From: Chloroflexota bacterium | GTDB lineage: Bacteria > Chloroflexota > UBA11872 > VXOZ01 | DNA: 64,000 nt | Direction of reading: 5' to 3' | NCBI GenBank assembly: GCA_022824225.1 | Contig: JAJEAH010000007.1 | Coordinates: 1 to 64,000 of the forward strand | Part shown: positions 51,470-60,174 of the stretch, in pieces | Layout: every line of letters begins with the position of its first letter | Position numbering within the stretch: the stretch's first letter is position 1 | Program-made: the position numbers and the translations under genes | The notes under the pieces: model-generated | Database searches by the model: none | The model's input: the letters and a program-made list of their open reading frames with translations, nothing else | What the model was told of the DNA's origin: nothing

Positions 51470-52612
51470 GTGGAAAGCAAAGACCCTATCCTCACCGGCG
51501 CTGACGTAGAACCGTACCGGCGTCAACTGTTCGAGTCGTATGACGGCTGGCTTATGCGCCAGTGCCGCGAACGCTACGATGCGCGCGGCGAACGCTGGCA
51601 GCGGGACTATTCCAGTCCGCAAGCGTATTCACGTTCGGTTGCCCCCAATCGCGAGCGTTTGCTTGCCCTGATCGGCGGCTGGCCCTGGGAGCGCGTACCG
51701 CTGCAACCGCAGATCGAGGAAATAGCCGTCACGGATTCCTATACGGCATCGCGGGTCTACTACACGTCATTCGACGACGTGCGGGTAGACGCCATCCTCA
51801 TTCGGCCCCATGGCGACGGCCCGTTTCCGGCGGTGCTCGCCCAGCATGGTGTCAACCACACACCGGAGCAGATTTGCGGCTTCTGCGATCCGGAATATAG
51901 CGCCGCGTACCACGAGATTGGCGTGCGCCTTGCCAAGCACGGCTACGTCGTCATCGCGCCGCGCATGATCGGCGGGTACGGTGAAGATCGCTACAACGTG
52001 CCGAATATCCCCTCGCTCCGCACACAGGAACAGGGACGTTCGCAGAACCAGATTCACCGCAAGGCGCTTCTCATCAGCCAGACTATCCAAGCGCTGGAGT
52101 ACTTCACGCTTTCCCGCGCCGTGGACTACCTGGAATCCATGCCTGAAGTGGACAACGACCGCATCGGCCTCTATGGGCTTTCGCGGGGCGGCCGCGCTGC
52201 CCTTTGGGTGGGCGCGCTGGAGGAGCGCTTGCAGGCGGTGGTCTCATCGGCGTGGTTCAATGAGCGCTTCAGCAAGATGCTGCAGCCGGACATTGTCAAC
52301 GGCGGGTCATTCATCGAGACCTCGTCAGAGTTCCAGTTCATTCCCGGTCTCTTTCATGAGTTTGGCGACGCCGACATCGCCTCGCTCATCTGCCCGCGCG
52401 CTTTCTTTGTCGAGGACGGCAAGCACGACGGCGCGGTGTGGTGGCCCAACGCCATTCAGGAGTTCAAGCTCGTGGAGGAATTCTACGCGCAACTCGGCAT
52501 CCCGGAAAAGTGCGGCATCCGCATCCACGAGTTCGGTCACGAGACTGAACCGGAAGACGAGATCACCGACATCCAGGCCGTGGCGTTCCTGGACCGCTGG
52601 CTGAAGAGCTAG
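51470..52612 (+). CDS. Acetyl-xylan-esterase-like alpha/beta hydrolase
   Basis: A 380-residue alpha/beta hydrolase of the acetyl-xylan-esterase (AXE1/DUF-type) or dienelactone-hydrolase group. GLYGLSRGGRAALWVG holds the nucleophile Ser; SLICPRAFFVEDGKHDGAV and HEFGHETEPEDE supply the acid and His. VDAILIRPHGDGPFPAVLAQHGVN is the front strand. The start GTG 51470 has AAGGGAAGG 6 bases upstream and lies after the terminator. No signal peptide, so cytoplasmic. Placed after sugar-binding proteins, it could deacetylate sugars; this is inferred. Confidence 0.83.
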   Translation: MESKDPILTGADVEPYRRQLFESYDGWLMRQCRERYDARGERWQRDYSSPQAYSRSVAPNRERLLALIGGWPWERVPLQPQIEEIAVTDSYTASRVYYTSFDDVRVDAILIRPHGDGPFPAVLAQHGVNHTPEQICGFCDPEYSAAYHEIGVRLAKHGYVVIAPRMIGGYGEDRYNVPNIPSLRTQEQGRSQNQIHRKALLISQTIQALEYFTLSRAVDYLESMPEVDNDRIGLYGLSRGGRAALWVGALEERLQAVVSSAWFNERFSKMLQPDIVNGGSFIETSSEFQFIPGLFHEFGDADIASLICPRAFFVEDGKHDGAVWWPNAIQEFKLVEEFYAQLGIPEKCGIRIHEFGHETEPEDEITDIQAVAFLDRWLKS

Positions 52613-52640
52613 CACGGCCGGGGCGCATGTGCGGGAGCTT

Positions 52641-52760
52641 CGGTAGCGTAGGTTTGGAACCTACAGCTTCCTGCCGGTGCCCGTAGCGCAGGTTCGCTAA
52701 CTGCGGCTTCCCACCGGCTCCGGTAGCGCAGGTTTGTAACCTGCGTCTTCGTCCTAGCCC
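52641..52760. repeat. Three 40-bp tandem repeats with GTAGCGCAGGTT core
   Basis: Copies begin at 52641, 52681 and 52721, each with CGTAGCG(C/T)AGGTT then aCTGCG(G)CTTC-type sequence. A related piece lies at about 52888, just before the HMA gene, and at 8046. Rest of 52613-52922: nothing else seen. Confidence 0.75.
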
Positions 52761-52922
52761 CAGGGCCATTGCCCCCGGACATTTACCTCAAACGCCACAC
52801 AAGAAACCACCATGCCGCGCTTACGAAATCTCTTCATCGATCCCCGCGTCGTGCTCAAACGCGACGAATCAATCGGCACGACTTCCGGTAGCGCAGGTTC
52901 GGAACCGGCGCGTGCCGGAGAA

Positions 52923-53177
52923 ATGGACGTCCACGTCGCCGGCCTCGCCTGCACGAGCATATGAGTGCGCCGCACGCAAGAGGGCCTGGCGTCACTCCCG
53001 GGGGTCCAGGACATCACCTTCGATCCCGCTGACGATACGTTCACCGTCCGCTATACCGGCGCTGAACTCACGCGCGCCAGGGTTGAGGCAGCTATGCGCG
53101 CCCAGGTGGTAGCCAAGCCGGTGCGGAAATTGCTCGATCTGATTGGCCGACCTTTTCGGCATGATGCGGACGCCTGA
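52923..53177 (+). CDS. HMA-domain protein interrupted by in-frame TGA (selenoprotein or pseudogene)
   Basis: The 85-codon frame is open from ATG 52923 to a TAA/TGA stop at 53175 except one TGA at 52962. Translation: MDVHVAGLACTSI, TGA, VRRTQEGLASLPGV and so on to DADA. This is a heavy-metal-associated (CopZ/MerP-like) domain: V-x-G-[LM]-x-C, and the spacing from the TGA to LPGV (10 residues) is exactly that from the second metal Cys in normal HMA proteins. The TGA thus sits at that Cys, though one extra residue separates it from the first Cys. GGAG lies before ATG. A hairpin (GTGCGCC pairing with GGCGTCAC, one bulge) starts directly after TGA. Selenocysteine recoding or a fresh nonsense mutation are the two readings. 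Confidence 0.55.
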
Positions 53178-53243
53178 CTGCGGTGCGTCCGGCCTCCTAG
53201 TTGCGTTTTGCTCACATTCAACAAAACCAGCCGCGCACGGCGG

Positions 53244-53294
53244 CCTGCTCCCCCGCTCACACTGCGACAAGCTCAGTGCGAACGGGGGAGCAGG
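53244..53294. repeat. Large hairpin CCTGCTCCCCCG / CGGGGGAGCAGG
   Basis: Inverted repeat with arms CCTGCTCCCCCG and CGGGGGAGCAGG; between them is the dispersed ACAAGCTCAGTGCGAACG sequence. It lies 67 bases after the HMA gene and might act as its terminator. Confidence 0.6.
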
Positions 53295-54117
53295 TCGTCC
53301 TGCCGGAGTGGTGGAAGCTCCGCATTGCCGTGTTAAAGTTGAAGAACCAGCGCGCCGACTTGCCGGTGTGGTGGAACCAGCGCGCCGCAATATCAGAATT
53401 GTGGCATGAGCGCCCCGCCATGTCGGAGCGTTGACACTTGCGCGTCGCCAAGTCTCGCGCCATGCCCAGCACGACCTCGCGCTGCAGCAATGAACAGTTG
53501 CAGGCCTGGTTTTGAAACTGGCAGGACACGTGGGGAACACTCAGCCCAAACGAACCGCCAACTGTCATTCTGAGGAGCGCAGCGACGAAGAATCTAGTGT
53601 GCTGGGTTCACGAGATTCCGCGAACCTTGTTCGACGCTCCGCTCGGAATGACAGACGACGCGGCCCTCGCGTTTCCCTCTCAGATACGCTCATTCGCCCG
53701 CCTCTTTCAGCACACAAATGGCATATTCGCGCTCGGCATAGCTCGGCTCGGCTCCACTCGGCATGGCACGCCTTCGCTCGGAATAACAATACTGCGCACA
53801 ACGCGGCACGGCTCCACTCGGAACGACAATTCTGCGCCCGGCAAGACACGGCTTTGTTCGGAGTGACATCTTCACGCTCACCGTGGCGGGACCCGTCCGA
53901 AACGACATCTTCACGTCCGGCATGGCACGGCTCCACTCGGAACGACGGGTACGCCGCCTGCGTGACCTGCAAGCCTACATGCCCGTAACCCCCACGCCGC
54001 TTGTGTCTGCTCGCGATAGGGGCTACAGTGAGGCAGACGGCGATACTCCCGCGCCAGCCCATGCCGCCAGCGCCGGTCATCCAGGTTCCGCAGCGAAGCC
54101 AGACAGGACGAACTTCC
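53295..54117. repeat. Repeat-rich gap with a GTCATTCTGA element and degenerate tandem units
   Basis: Contains repeated GGTGGAAxxxCCAGCGCGCCG units (53315-53410), a GTCATTC...CGGAATGAC inverted-repeat element at 53574-53652, and degenerate GGCTCCACTCGGxAxG units with CGGC(A/G)TGGCACG (53745-53950). No gene is supported in this stretch. Confidence 0.6.
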
Positions 54118-55179
54118 GTGCCACCAGACTCAGTCCCAGCCAGCGACACGCCCGCTAAACCGGCGCGCCAAGCTCCCATTCAGACCACGGTCGTCGGCAG
54201 TTACCCGGCTCCGGCCTGGTTGCTCGCCCAGCCTAGCAAACCCGCCCTGCGTGACGCCATGCTAGCGGTGTTCAAGACGCAAGAGCTTGCCGGTATCGAC
54301 GTGGTGACCGACGGCGAACTCTCCCGCTTCGACGTCAGCCATCCCGAGACCCAAGGCATGATCGAGTACTTCATCTCGCCGCTGGCGGGTGTGGACACGG
54401 CTTTCTCGCGCGCCGAGGCGGCGGCGTTCCGCGGGCAGCCCGGCATGCAGTTTCGCAGGCAGCCGGCCGGCGTGGTGCGAGCGGCCATCGGAGAGGGCAC
54501 CCTGGACCTGCCGTCCGCCGCGGCCAACGGCGCCCTCACGGCCAAGCCTTACAAATTCACGGTCACCAGCCCCTACATGCTGGCGAAGTCCTTGCTGGAC
54601 CTCCATTACCGTGACATCCGCCGCCTTGCGTTCGCCATCGCCGACGTCTTTCAAACGCAGGCCGCGGAGATCCCGGCCGCCGTGCTGCAAATCGATGAAG
54701 CCAATCTGGTGGGTTCACCTCACGATGGCGAGTGGGCGGCGGACGTGCTCAACCACGTGTTCGCGGGCTTTGGGGGACAGAAAGGCGTCCACCTTTGCTT
54801 TGGCAACTATGGGGGGCAAACCATCCAGCAGGGCCTTTTCAAAGACCTGCTGCCCTTCTTCAACCGTCTGGCCTGCGACCACTTGATCCTGGAAATGGCG
54901 CGGCCCGGCGACGCCGATCTGCCGGTGTTTCGCGACCTGAAGCCGGAGATTGCGCTCGGTATCGGCGTCATCGACATCAAAGACAACGCCGTGGAGACCC
55001 CGGAACTCATCGCCCGCCGCATCGAGCGGGCCGTGCATGTGTTGGGGCCGGAGCGGATCAAGTGGGTGCACCCCGATTGCGGTTTCTGGATGCTCTCCCG
55101 CATCGTTGCCGACCGGAAGATGGCCGCGCTGGCGGCGGGACGCGATCTCTACCTGGGACAGACTATACGCGAGGAGTGA
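54118..55179 (+). CDS. MetE-like (cobalamin-independent methionine synthase family) zinc methyltransferase
   Basis: A 353-residue single-domain enzyme of the MetE C-terminal family. The zinc ligands can be read: HLCFGNYGG (His, Cys), LILEMARPG (Glu) and HPDCGFWML (Cys). TTVVGSYPAPAWL is the typical start of the barrel. It lacks the N-terminal folate half of full MetE (about 750 residues), so it is a 'core' MetE that may use a different methyl donor. The start is uncertain: GTG 54118 has AGGA 9 bases upstream, while earlier starts translate repeat sequence. A Gfo/Idh gene follows after three bases. Substrate unknown. Confidence 0.8.
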   Translation: MPPDSVPASDTPAKPARQAPIQTTVVGSYPAPAWLLAQPSKPALRDAMLAVFKTQELAGIDVVTDGELSRFDVSHPETQGMIEYFISPLAGVDTAFSRAEAAAFRGQPGMQFRRQPAGVVRAAIGEGTLDLPSAAANGALTAKPYKFTVTSPYMLAKSLLDLHYRDIRRLAFAIADVFQTQAAEIPAAVLQIDEANLVGSPHDGEWAADVLNHVFAGFGGQKGVHLCFGNYGGQTIQQGLFKDLLPFFNRLACDHLILEMARPGDADLPVFRDLKPEIALGIGVIDIKDNAVETPELIARRIERAVHVLGPERIKWVHPDCGFWMLSRIVADRKMAALAAGRDLYLGQTIREE

Positions 55180-55182
55180 CCG

Positions 55183-56241
55183 ATGAGTGAAGCAGCTCGC
55201 ATTGCCGTCATCACCGCCCCATCGGGCACCATGCACGTTAGCGGCTTTCTGGAAATCCTGGCGGCGCTGCCGGAGGTGGCCCAGGTCGCCCTGGTAACGG
55301 AGGGGGCCGACGACGTGGCAGCCCTGGCGGAGTCCCAGCTCGGCGACCGCCTCGTCGGCATATTTCCCAACGCGGATGCTCTGCTCGCGGGCTTCCAGCC
55401 CGATCTGAGCATCGTCAGCCTGGAACCGCGCACTGCGCCCGGCGCAATCGCCGCCTGCCTGCGCGCCGGCAGCCACGTGTTGGCCGAAAAACCGGCTTGT
55501 TTGCAATGGCAGGAATTCGCCGAACTCGCTGACCTGGCGGAGAAACAGCAGCGCAACGTCGGCCTGGCCTTCGCGGCCCGGGGCTTTCCTTTCCTGCGGG
55601 ACGCCAGAAGTCTTGTCGCCAACGGCACGCTCGGCACGCTCTACGGCGTAGATACCTACTTCATCGCCGACCAGACTCGGGTGCAGCAAGCCGAATGGCA
55701 GGCCTCTTGGTTCTCCCAGAAGGCTCACGCCGGCGGCGGGCACCTCATGTGGCTGGGCATTCACTATGTCGATTTGCTGCACCACCTCACCGGGCAACGC
55801 ATCGTCGAAGTGGGCGGTTTGACAGCCGTCGTCGGCGGCGCGCCAATCGATACGGAAGACGCCGCGGTCGCGGTGCTGCGTTTCGCGGACGGCATGGTTG
55901 GCACACTAACCTCGGCCTACTACCTGGACCGCAACAAGCAGTCGCATCTCCACCTATGGGGGTCGCACGGCTGGCTGCGCGGACGCCCCAACGACTGGGA
56001 GAGCCTGGAGTGGTACAGCACCCATCCCGCCGAACGCTCCGCCCCCTGCCGCACCATTCGCTACGACTCCATCACCGGCGATACCATGTCTACGTACTAC
56101 GGTCTGGTGCGGTCGTCGGTGCACGGGGCATTGGGTCTCGCCGCCCATCCAGTGCTGACTGAGGAGGCGCTCCACGTCCTCAAGGTTGTCCACGCTATCT
56201 ACCGGGCCGCGGAGACCGGGCAAACGCAACGAGTCGAATGA
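55183..56241 (+). CDS. Gfo/Idh/MocA family oxidoreductase
   Basis: A 352-residue NAD(P) dehydrogenase. The Rossmann start AVITAPSGTMHVSGFLEIL is divergent from the usual GxGxxG, and the conserved EKP is AEKPACL. The substrate part has LMWLGIHYVDLLHHLTGQR and later SAYYLDRNKQSHLHLWGSHGWLRG. Located three bases after the MetE-like gene, so probably in one operon. The unusual dinucleotide loop might lower or change cofactor binding. The substrate is unknown. Confidence 0.85.
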   Translation: MSEAARIAVITAPSGTMHVSGFLEILAALPEVAQVALVTEGADDVAALAESQLGDRLVGIFPNADALLAGFQPDLSIVSLEPRTAPGAIAACLRAGSHVLAEKPACLQWQEFAELADLAEKQQRNVGLAFAARGFPFLRDARSLVANGTLGTLYGVDTYFIADQTRVQQAEWQASWFSQKAHAGGGHLMWLGIHYVDLLHHLTGQRIVEVGGLTAVVGGAPIDTEDAAVAVLRFADGMVGTLTSAYYLDRNKQSHLHLWGSHGWLRGRPNDWESLEWYSTHPAERSAPCRTIRYDSITGDTMSTYYGLVRSSVHGALGLAAHPVLTEEALHVLKVVHAIYRAAETGQTQRVE

Positions 56242-56361
56242 CGGGGTCGGGGCCTCAGCGGCTGTAGTTGCACGCAGATCTTTGTTGCTGTCGGCTTGGC
56301 ACACCTGTTTTGGGTAGCCTTGCTGCCGGCGGACTGCCAAAGGAAGCGAGGAATTGGGTTG

Positions 56362-57474
56362 ATGAAACGGTACCGGGCAGCGCTCATCGGCTGTGGGAAC
56401 ATGAGCACGGCGCATCTCTCGGCGTTGCATGAGATTCCGGAAATCGACGTCGTTGCGGTGTGCGACATTGACGAGAGCCGCCTCCACGCGGTAGGTGACG
56501 CTTTCAACGTGGCAAACCGCTACACCGATTATGTCGCGATGTTTCAAGCCGAACGACTGGACACCGTCTCTATTGCCACCCAAGGGCCGCAGCACTGCGC
56601 GGCCACCGTGGCCGCCGCGGAGCACGGTGTGCACGTGCTCTGCGAAAAACCCATGGCGCTCGACCTTGCCGAAGCCGACCGCATGGTGGAAGCGTGCGCG
56701 CGCAACGGCGTAAAGCTGGCAATCAACCATCAGGCCACGGTGCGGCCATCCCTCAAACGCATGCGCGCCATGATCGAAAACGGCGACATCGGCGACGTCA
56801 TTCTCGTGCGCGGCAACAATAAGAGCGGACGCAAGGCTGGCAACGAACTCATGGAAATGGGCACCCACGTCTTCGACCGCATGCAATACCTGGGTGGAGC
56901 GCCGCAGTGGTGTTTCGCGCACCTGACGTGGCAGGGCAGAGCGGCTACCGCCGACGACGCCATGGATTCGCAAGCGATGAGCCCCAGCGACCGCGCCTCC
57001 GGCCTGGTGCTCGGCGAGCGCGGCTACGCCCTGTTCGGCATGACCCGCGCGCCGGTGGGGGAATGCCAGTTCTTGGGCTACGAGCGCACGGTCAAGCAGG
57101 TCTACAGCGTTGACGCGCTGGGCACGAAAGGCCAGCTATCGCTGCGCGGCACCGGCACCCAGGGCGGCGACAGCGATCTCTACCACCTGCCCGTGCCCGC
57201 CTTCTATCCGCCGGACCTGCAGTACGAGGCGCTGTGGCAGCGGGTGGACGTGCCGGAAGAGCTCGACCCGGGCCTGGGGCAGCACAGCATCACGCCCATC
57301 GTGCGGGAATTGCTCGCCTGCATTGAGAGCGGCGCGGAGCACACGTGCAGCGGCGTGGCAGGCCGCTACAACCTGGAAATGGTGATGGCCATGTACGCCT
57401 CGCACCTCAGCGGCCGCCGCGTCGATATTCCCCTCGCCGACCGCGCGCACCCACTGGCGCGCTCAACGGTTTAG
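56362..57474 (+). CDS. Gfo/Idh/MocA family oxidoreductase
   Basis: A 370-residue NAD(P) dehydrogenase with a canonical start, KRYRAALIGCGNMSTAHLSAL, and VHVLCEKPMALDLAEADRM. The C-terminal part has MGTHVFDRMQYLGGAPQW and LQYEALWQRVDVP. ATG 56362 follows CGAGGAATTG. It lies 120 bases after the preceding oxidoreductase, ends in a strong terminator, and may act on the same pathway's substrate. It is not closely similar to the two others. Confidence 0.9.
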   Translation: MKRYRAALIGCGNMSTAHLSALHEIPEIDVVAVCDIDESRLHAVGDAFNVANRYTDYVAMFQAERLDTVSIATQGPQHCAATVAAAEHGVHVLCEKPMALDLAEADRMVEACARNGVKLAINHQATVRPSLKRMRAMIENGDIGDVILVRGNNKSGRKAGNELMEMGTHVFDRMQYLGGAPQWCFAHLTWQGRAATADDAMDSQAMSPSDRASGLVLGERGYALFGMTRAPVGECQFLGYERTVKQVYSVDALGTKGQLSLRGTGTQGGDSDLYHLPVPAFYPPDLQYEALWQRVDVPEELDPGLGQHSITPIVRELLACIESGAEHTCSGVAGRYNLEMVMAMYASHLSGRRVDIPLADRAHPLARSTV

Positions 57475-57508
57475 GGGCACCATCCGCCCAGTCGCCTCCG
57501 GATAAACC

Positions 57509-57549
57509 AACCAGCCCCGGTGCAGCAAAGCTGCTCACCGGGGCTGGTT
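57509..57549 (+). terminator. Strong hairpin terminator after the Gfo/Idh gene
   Basis: Perfect 14-bp stem AACCAGCCCCGGTG / CACCGGGGCTGGTT around CAGCAAAGCTGCT, which pairs internally (CAGC/GCTG). GCGCTTTCG follows. It ends the MetE-like operon. Confidence 0.75.
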
Positions 57550-57574
57550 GCGCTTTCGTCGCAATGGCGGGAGG

Positions 57575-58010
57575 ACTGCGCGATTGGTAGGTATTGACCT
57601 AGGCTACTCAGGTATAAGTGTCAACGTAAATGGCTGATCCTCGAATTGTCATTCTGAGGAGTGCAGCGACGAAGAATCTAGCGCCCGGCGAACGCTAGAT
57701 TCCGCGTCTTTGACGAAGTCAGCGAACCCTGTTCGACGCTCCGCTCGGAATGACATGAGATCCAGCACAGCAAGATACTCAAGCGTAATTCCACTAGTTC
57801 CCGACAACTGCGCGACTAGTAGGTATTGACTTGGGCTGCACAGGTATAAGTGCCAACGTAAACGGCTGCTCCTCGAATTGTCATTCTGAGGAGTGCAGCG
57901 ACGAAGAATCTAGCGCCCGGCGAACGCTAGATTCCTCGCTCCGCTCGGAATGACATGAGTTTATAGCCCAGCAAGGAGTTCAAGTCTAATTTTGCTAATC
58001 CCCGAGAACT
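57575..58010. repeat. Approximately 232-bp direct duplication carrying GTCATTCTGA elements
   Basis: Copy 1 starts at about 57575 and copy 2 at 57807. Both have TAGGTATTGAC(C/T)T(A/G)GGCT, GTATAAGTG(T/C)CAACGTAAA, and an inverted-repeat element (57648-57754 and 57880-57954). No gene lies in 57550-58129. Confidence 0.8.
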
Positions 58011-58129
58011 GAGCACTTGCGTACGTCATGCGCACGTCAACTGCGTTCGCAACGTATCCGGGCTCGCCGCGTTAGGTCCCGCGCCCAGACTGGGGCAAGC
58101 CCCCAAATTCAGTCACTCACACCCGCCGC

Positions 58130-58957
58130 CTACGGCCATGTGATGGTGACCAGATTGCTCTGGACGCGCGACCCGTCGGACCTCAATGCCCTAATGGAAA
58201 TGAAGAGCGACTGCTGGCCTTCCAAGATATCCAGTTTGCGCAGGTTGAACGTTCCGCCGGCGTTGGGGTTGTTTTCCGGCGCTTGCGCGCTATGCAAAAC
58301 GCTCCCATCAGCCCGTACGACATCAAACGCCACGACGTTGGTTACGCTGACGCTCAATTGCACGGTGTCTGCCGTTGCCTGGAATACGCCCTCGGACACT
58401 TTCGTTGCCGTATTTTCCGCCGCCACAAACGTAAACGTCACGTCGCCGGCCGCGGGCGGCGGGACAGGTGTTGCGGTTCCCTGGAAGAACGGCGCTTGGG
58501 TCGCTGCCGGAGCCGGCGTGGCTTCGGGTTCAGGCTCTTGCGATTCCGGCTCTTGCGGCACCCGCAGTGATTGACCCTCAACTAAGCGATCGGGGTCAGG
58601 CAGGCAGTTGGCCGCCTGTATGGCGTTCACCGTCGAATCGCTGCGAATCGCGATGCTATAGAGCGTGTCACCCGACTGCACCGTGTACACGGGCCAGTCG
58701 TTGCGCGGCGTGCACGCCGGTGGCGGACTCGTCGCTTGCGCGGCCGGACTGGGGGCCACGATGATCGTAGGCACCGGAGAGGCGCTGGCTTCTTGCGTCG
58801 GGCGTGTGACCGGAATTACCGTGGGGATTTCACCGGGTGTCGGCGTAGCGTTCTCGTCTTCGGGCCCGTCGCCGACAAAGGGCAGGCACGCAGTCGTGGA
58901 AATCATGAGTCCCAGCAACAGCAAGATGACCCGCAGGCTCGTTAGGCTGGTCTTCAC
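58130..58957 (-). CDS. LysM-domain lipoprotein
   Basis: A 275-residue exported lipoprotein. The signal part VILLLLGLMISTTAC puts the lipidated Cys at 24. A Pro/Thr-rich linker leads to one LysM domain (residues 90-134, VYTVQSGDTLYSIAIRSDSTVNAIQ ... EGQSLRVP), which binds peptidoglycan or chitin-like glycans. Another Pro/Gln/Ala linker separates it from a C-terminal beta-rich domain (DVTFTFVAAENTATKVSEG). GAGGAGG lies 10 bases before GTG 58957. It probably anchors in the membrane and clings to the wall; the role of the C-terminal domain is unknown. Confidence 0.87.
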   Translation of the reverse strand: MKTSLTSLRVILLLLGLMISTTACLPFVGDGPEDENATPTPGEIPTVIPVTRPTQEASASPVPTIIVAPSPAAQATSPPPACTPRNDWPVYTVQSGDTLYSIAIRSDSTVNAIQAANCLPDPDRLVEGQSLRVPQEPESQEPEPEATPAPAATQAPFFQGTATPVPPPAAGDVTFTFVAAENTATKVSEGVFQATADTVQLSVSVTNVVAFDVVRADGSVLHSAQAPENNPNAGGTFNLRKLDILEGQQSLFISIRALRSDGSRVQSNLVTITWP

Positions 58958-59220
58958 TGGCCGAAATCCTCCTCTAGCAATTTACGTGCGTCCCGGCCCG
59001 CAAGCTGCAAGCAAGCCGCAAGAGCCGTGGTTCTCCCACTTCATACCTTAGAATAACAGCGGCGTCTACTCAGGCTACACCGCACCTGTGCGGAAGTGGG
59101 GATTAATGCACCGCACCCAAGAAACAATGCTGTGGGAATAGAGCATTTGGGCGCTCCTTCCTATCATGCCTGTATCCACGATTTAATTCAAGCCTGCAGG
59201 CGGCAGCCAGAGACAGAGGG

Positions 59221-60174
59221 CTAGAGCAGGCCGCGCGCCTTGGCCGCGATGTGCGCAGCCGTCAGTCCGTACTTTTCGAGCAGAGCTTCGGCGTCACCGG
59301 ACTCAGCGTAGGTGTTTTCCACGCCCACAAACGCCATCCGGCAGGGCGCGTGCTCGGCCACCGCCATGGCCACGACGCTTCCCAGTCCGCCCTGCACCAG
59401 GTGCTCCTCGGCGACCACGATCTTGCCGGTCTCCCGAGCCGCCTGCGTCACCGCGGCTACGTCCAGCGGACGCACCGTGTGCATGTCCAGGACGCGCGCT
59501 TCCACCCCCTCGTCCGCCAGGTCCCGCGCCGCCTCCAGCGCCGCGGCAACCATGATCCCGTTGGCGATGAGGGTCACGTCATCGCCGTCGCGCAACTGGT
59601 TCGCCTTGCCCAGCGTAATTTCGGGGTCGTCGCCGTAGACTACCGGCACGTCGGGCCGGCCCACCCGCATGTAGGCGGGGCCTTCGGCTGCCAACATCGC
59701 CGCCACGGCTTTGTGGGTTGAGGGTTCATCCGCGGGCACGACTACCGTGAACGTCGGCATGCCCAACGCCAGGGCCACGTCCTCGATTGCCATCTGCGAC
59801 GGGCCGTCCTCGCCAATGCTGATGCCGGCGTGGCTGCCCACGACCTTCACGTTGAGGTTGGGAAACGCCACGGACATGCGCAACTGATCGTAGCCGTTGC
59901 ACATGATGAAGCAGGCAAAGCTGGCAATTACCGGCAGTTTGCCGCTGGCTGCTAGACCCGCCCCAATGCCAACGAGGTTCGACTCGGCAATGCCCACGTT
60001 GATGAATCGTTCGGGAAACTCCTGAGCGAACCACTCGGTCCGCGTTGAATTATTGACATCCCCGTCCACCACCACGATATTCGGGTTCGTCCGGCCCGCC
60101 TCGCGCAGGGCCTCGCCAAATGCGTCCCGGGTGGCCTTGCCCATGGGAAAGCCGGCTTTGGGTTCTACTGCCAT
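59221..60174 (-). CDS. Transketolase C-terminal subunit
   Basis: A 317-residue half-transketolase. It has the pyrimidine-binding domain (NPNIVVVDGDVNNSTRTEWF, NVGIAESNLVGIGAGLA) and the C-terminal TK domain (VTLIANGIMVAAALEAARDL, EEHLVQGGLGSVVA). ThDP enzymes of this kind move two-carbon units between sugars. It overlaps the N-terminal subunit gene by ten bases, so both halves are made together. The split form is common in bacteria and may act on sugar phosphates or sulfosugars. Confidence 0.93.
   Translation of the reverse strand: MAVEPKAGFPMGKATRDAFGEALREAGRTNPNIVVVDGDVNNSTRTEWFAQEFPERFINVGIAESNLVGIGAGLAASGKLPVIASFACFIMCNGYDQLRMSVAFPNLNVKVVGSHAGISIGEDGPSQMAIEDVALALGMPTFTVVVPADEPSTHKAVAAMLAAEGPAYMRVGRPDVPVVYGDDPEITLGKANQLRDGDDVTLIANGIMVAAALEAARDLADEGVEARVLDMHTVRPLDVAAVTQAARETGKIVVAEEHLVQGGLGSVVAMAVAEHAPCRMAFVGVENTYAESGDAEALLEKYGLTAAHIAAKARGLL

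Noticed and set aside
53512..54117. Open frames through the repeat-rich gap before the MetE-like gene
   Set aside because: They translate the repeats only, with biased His/Arg/Ser content and no start signals.
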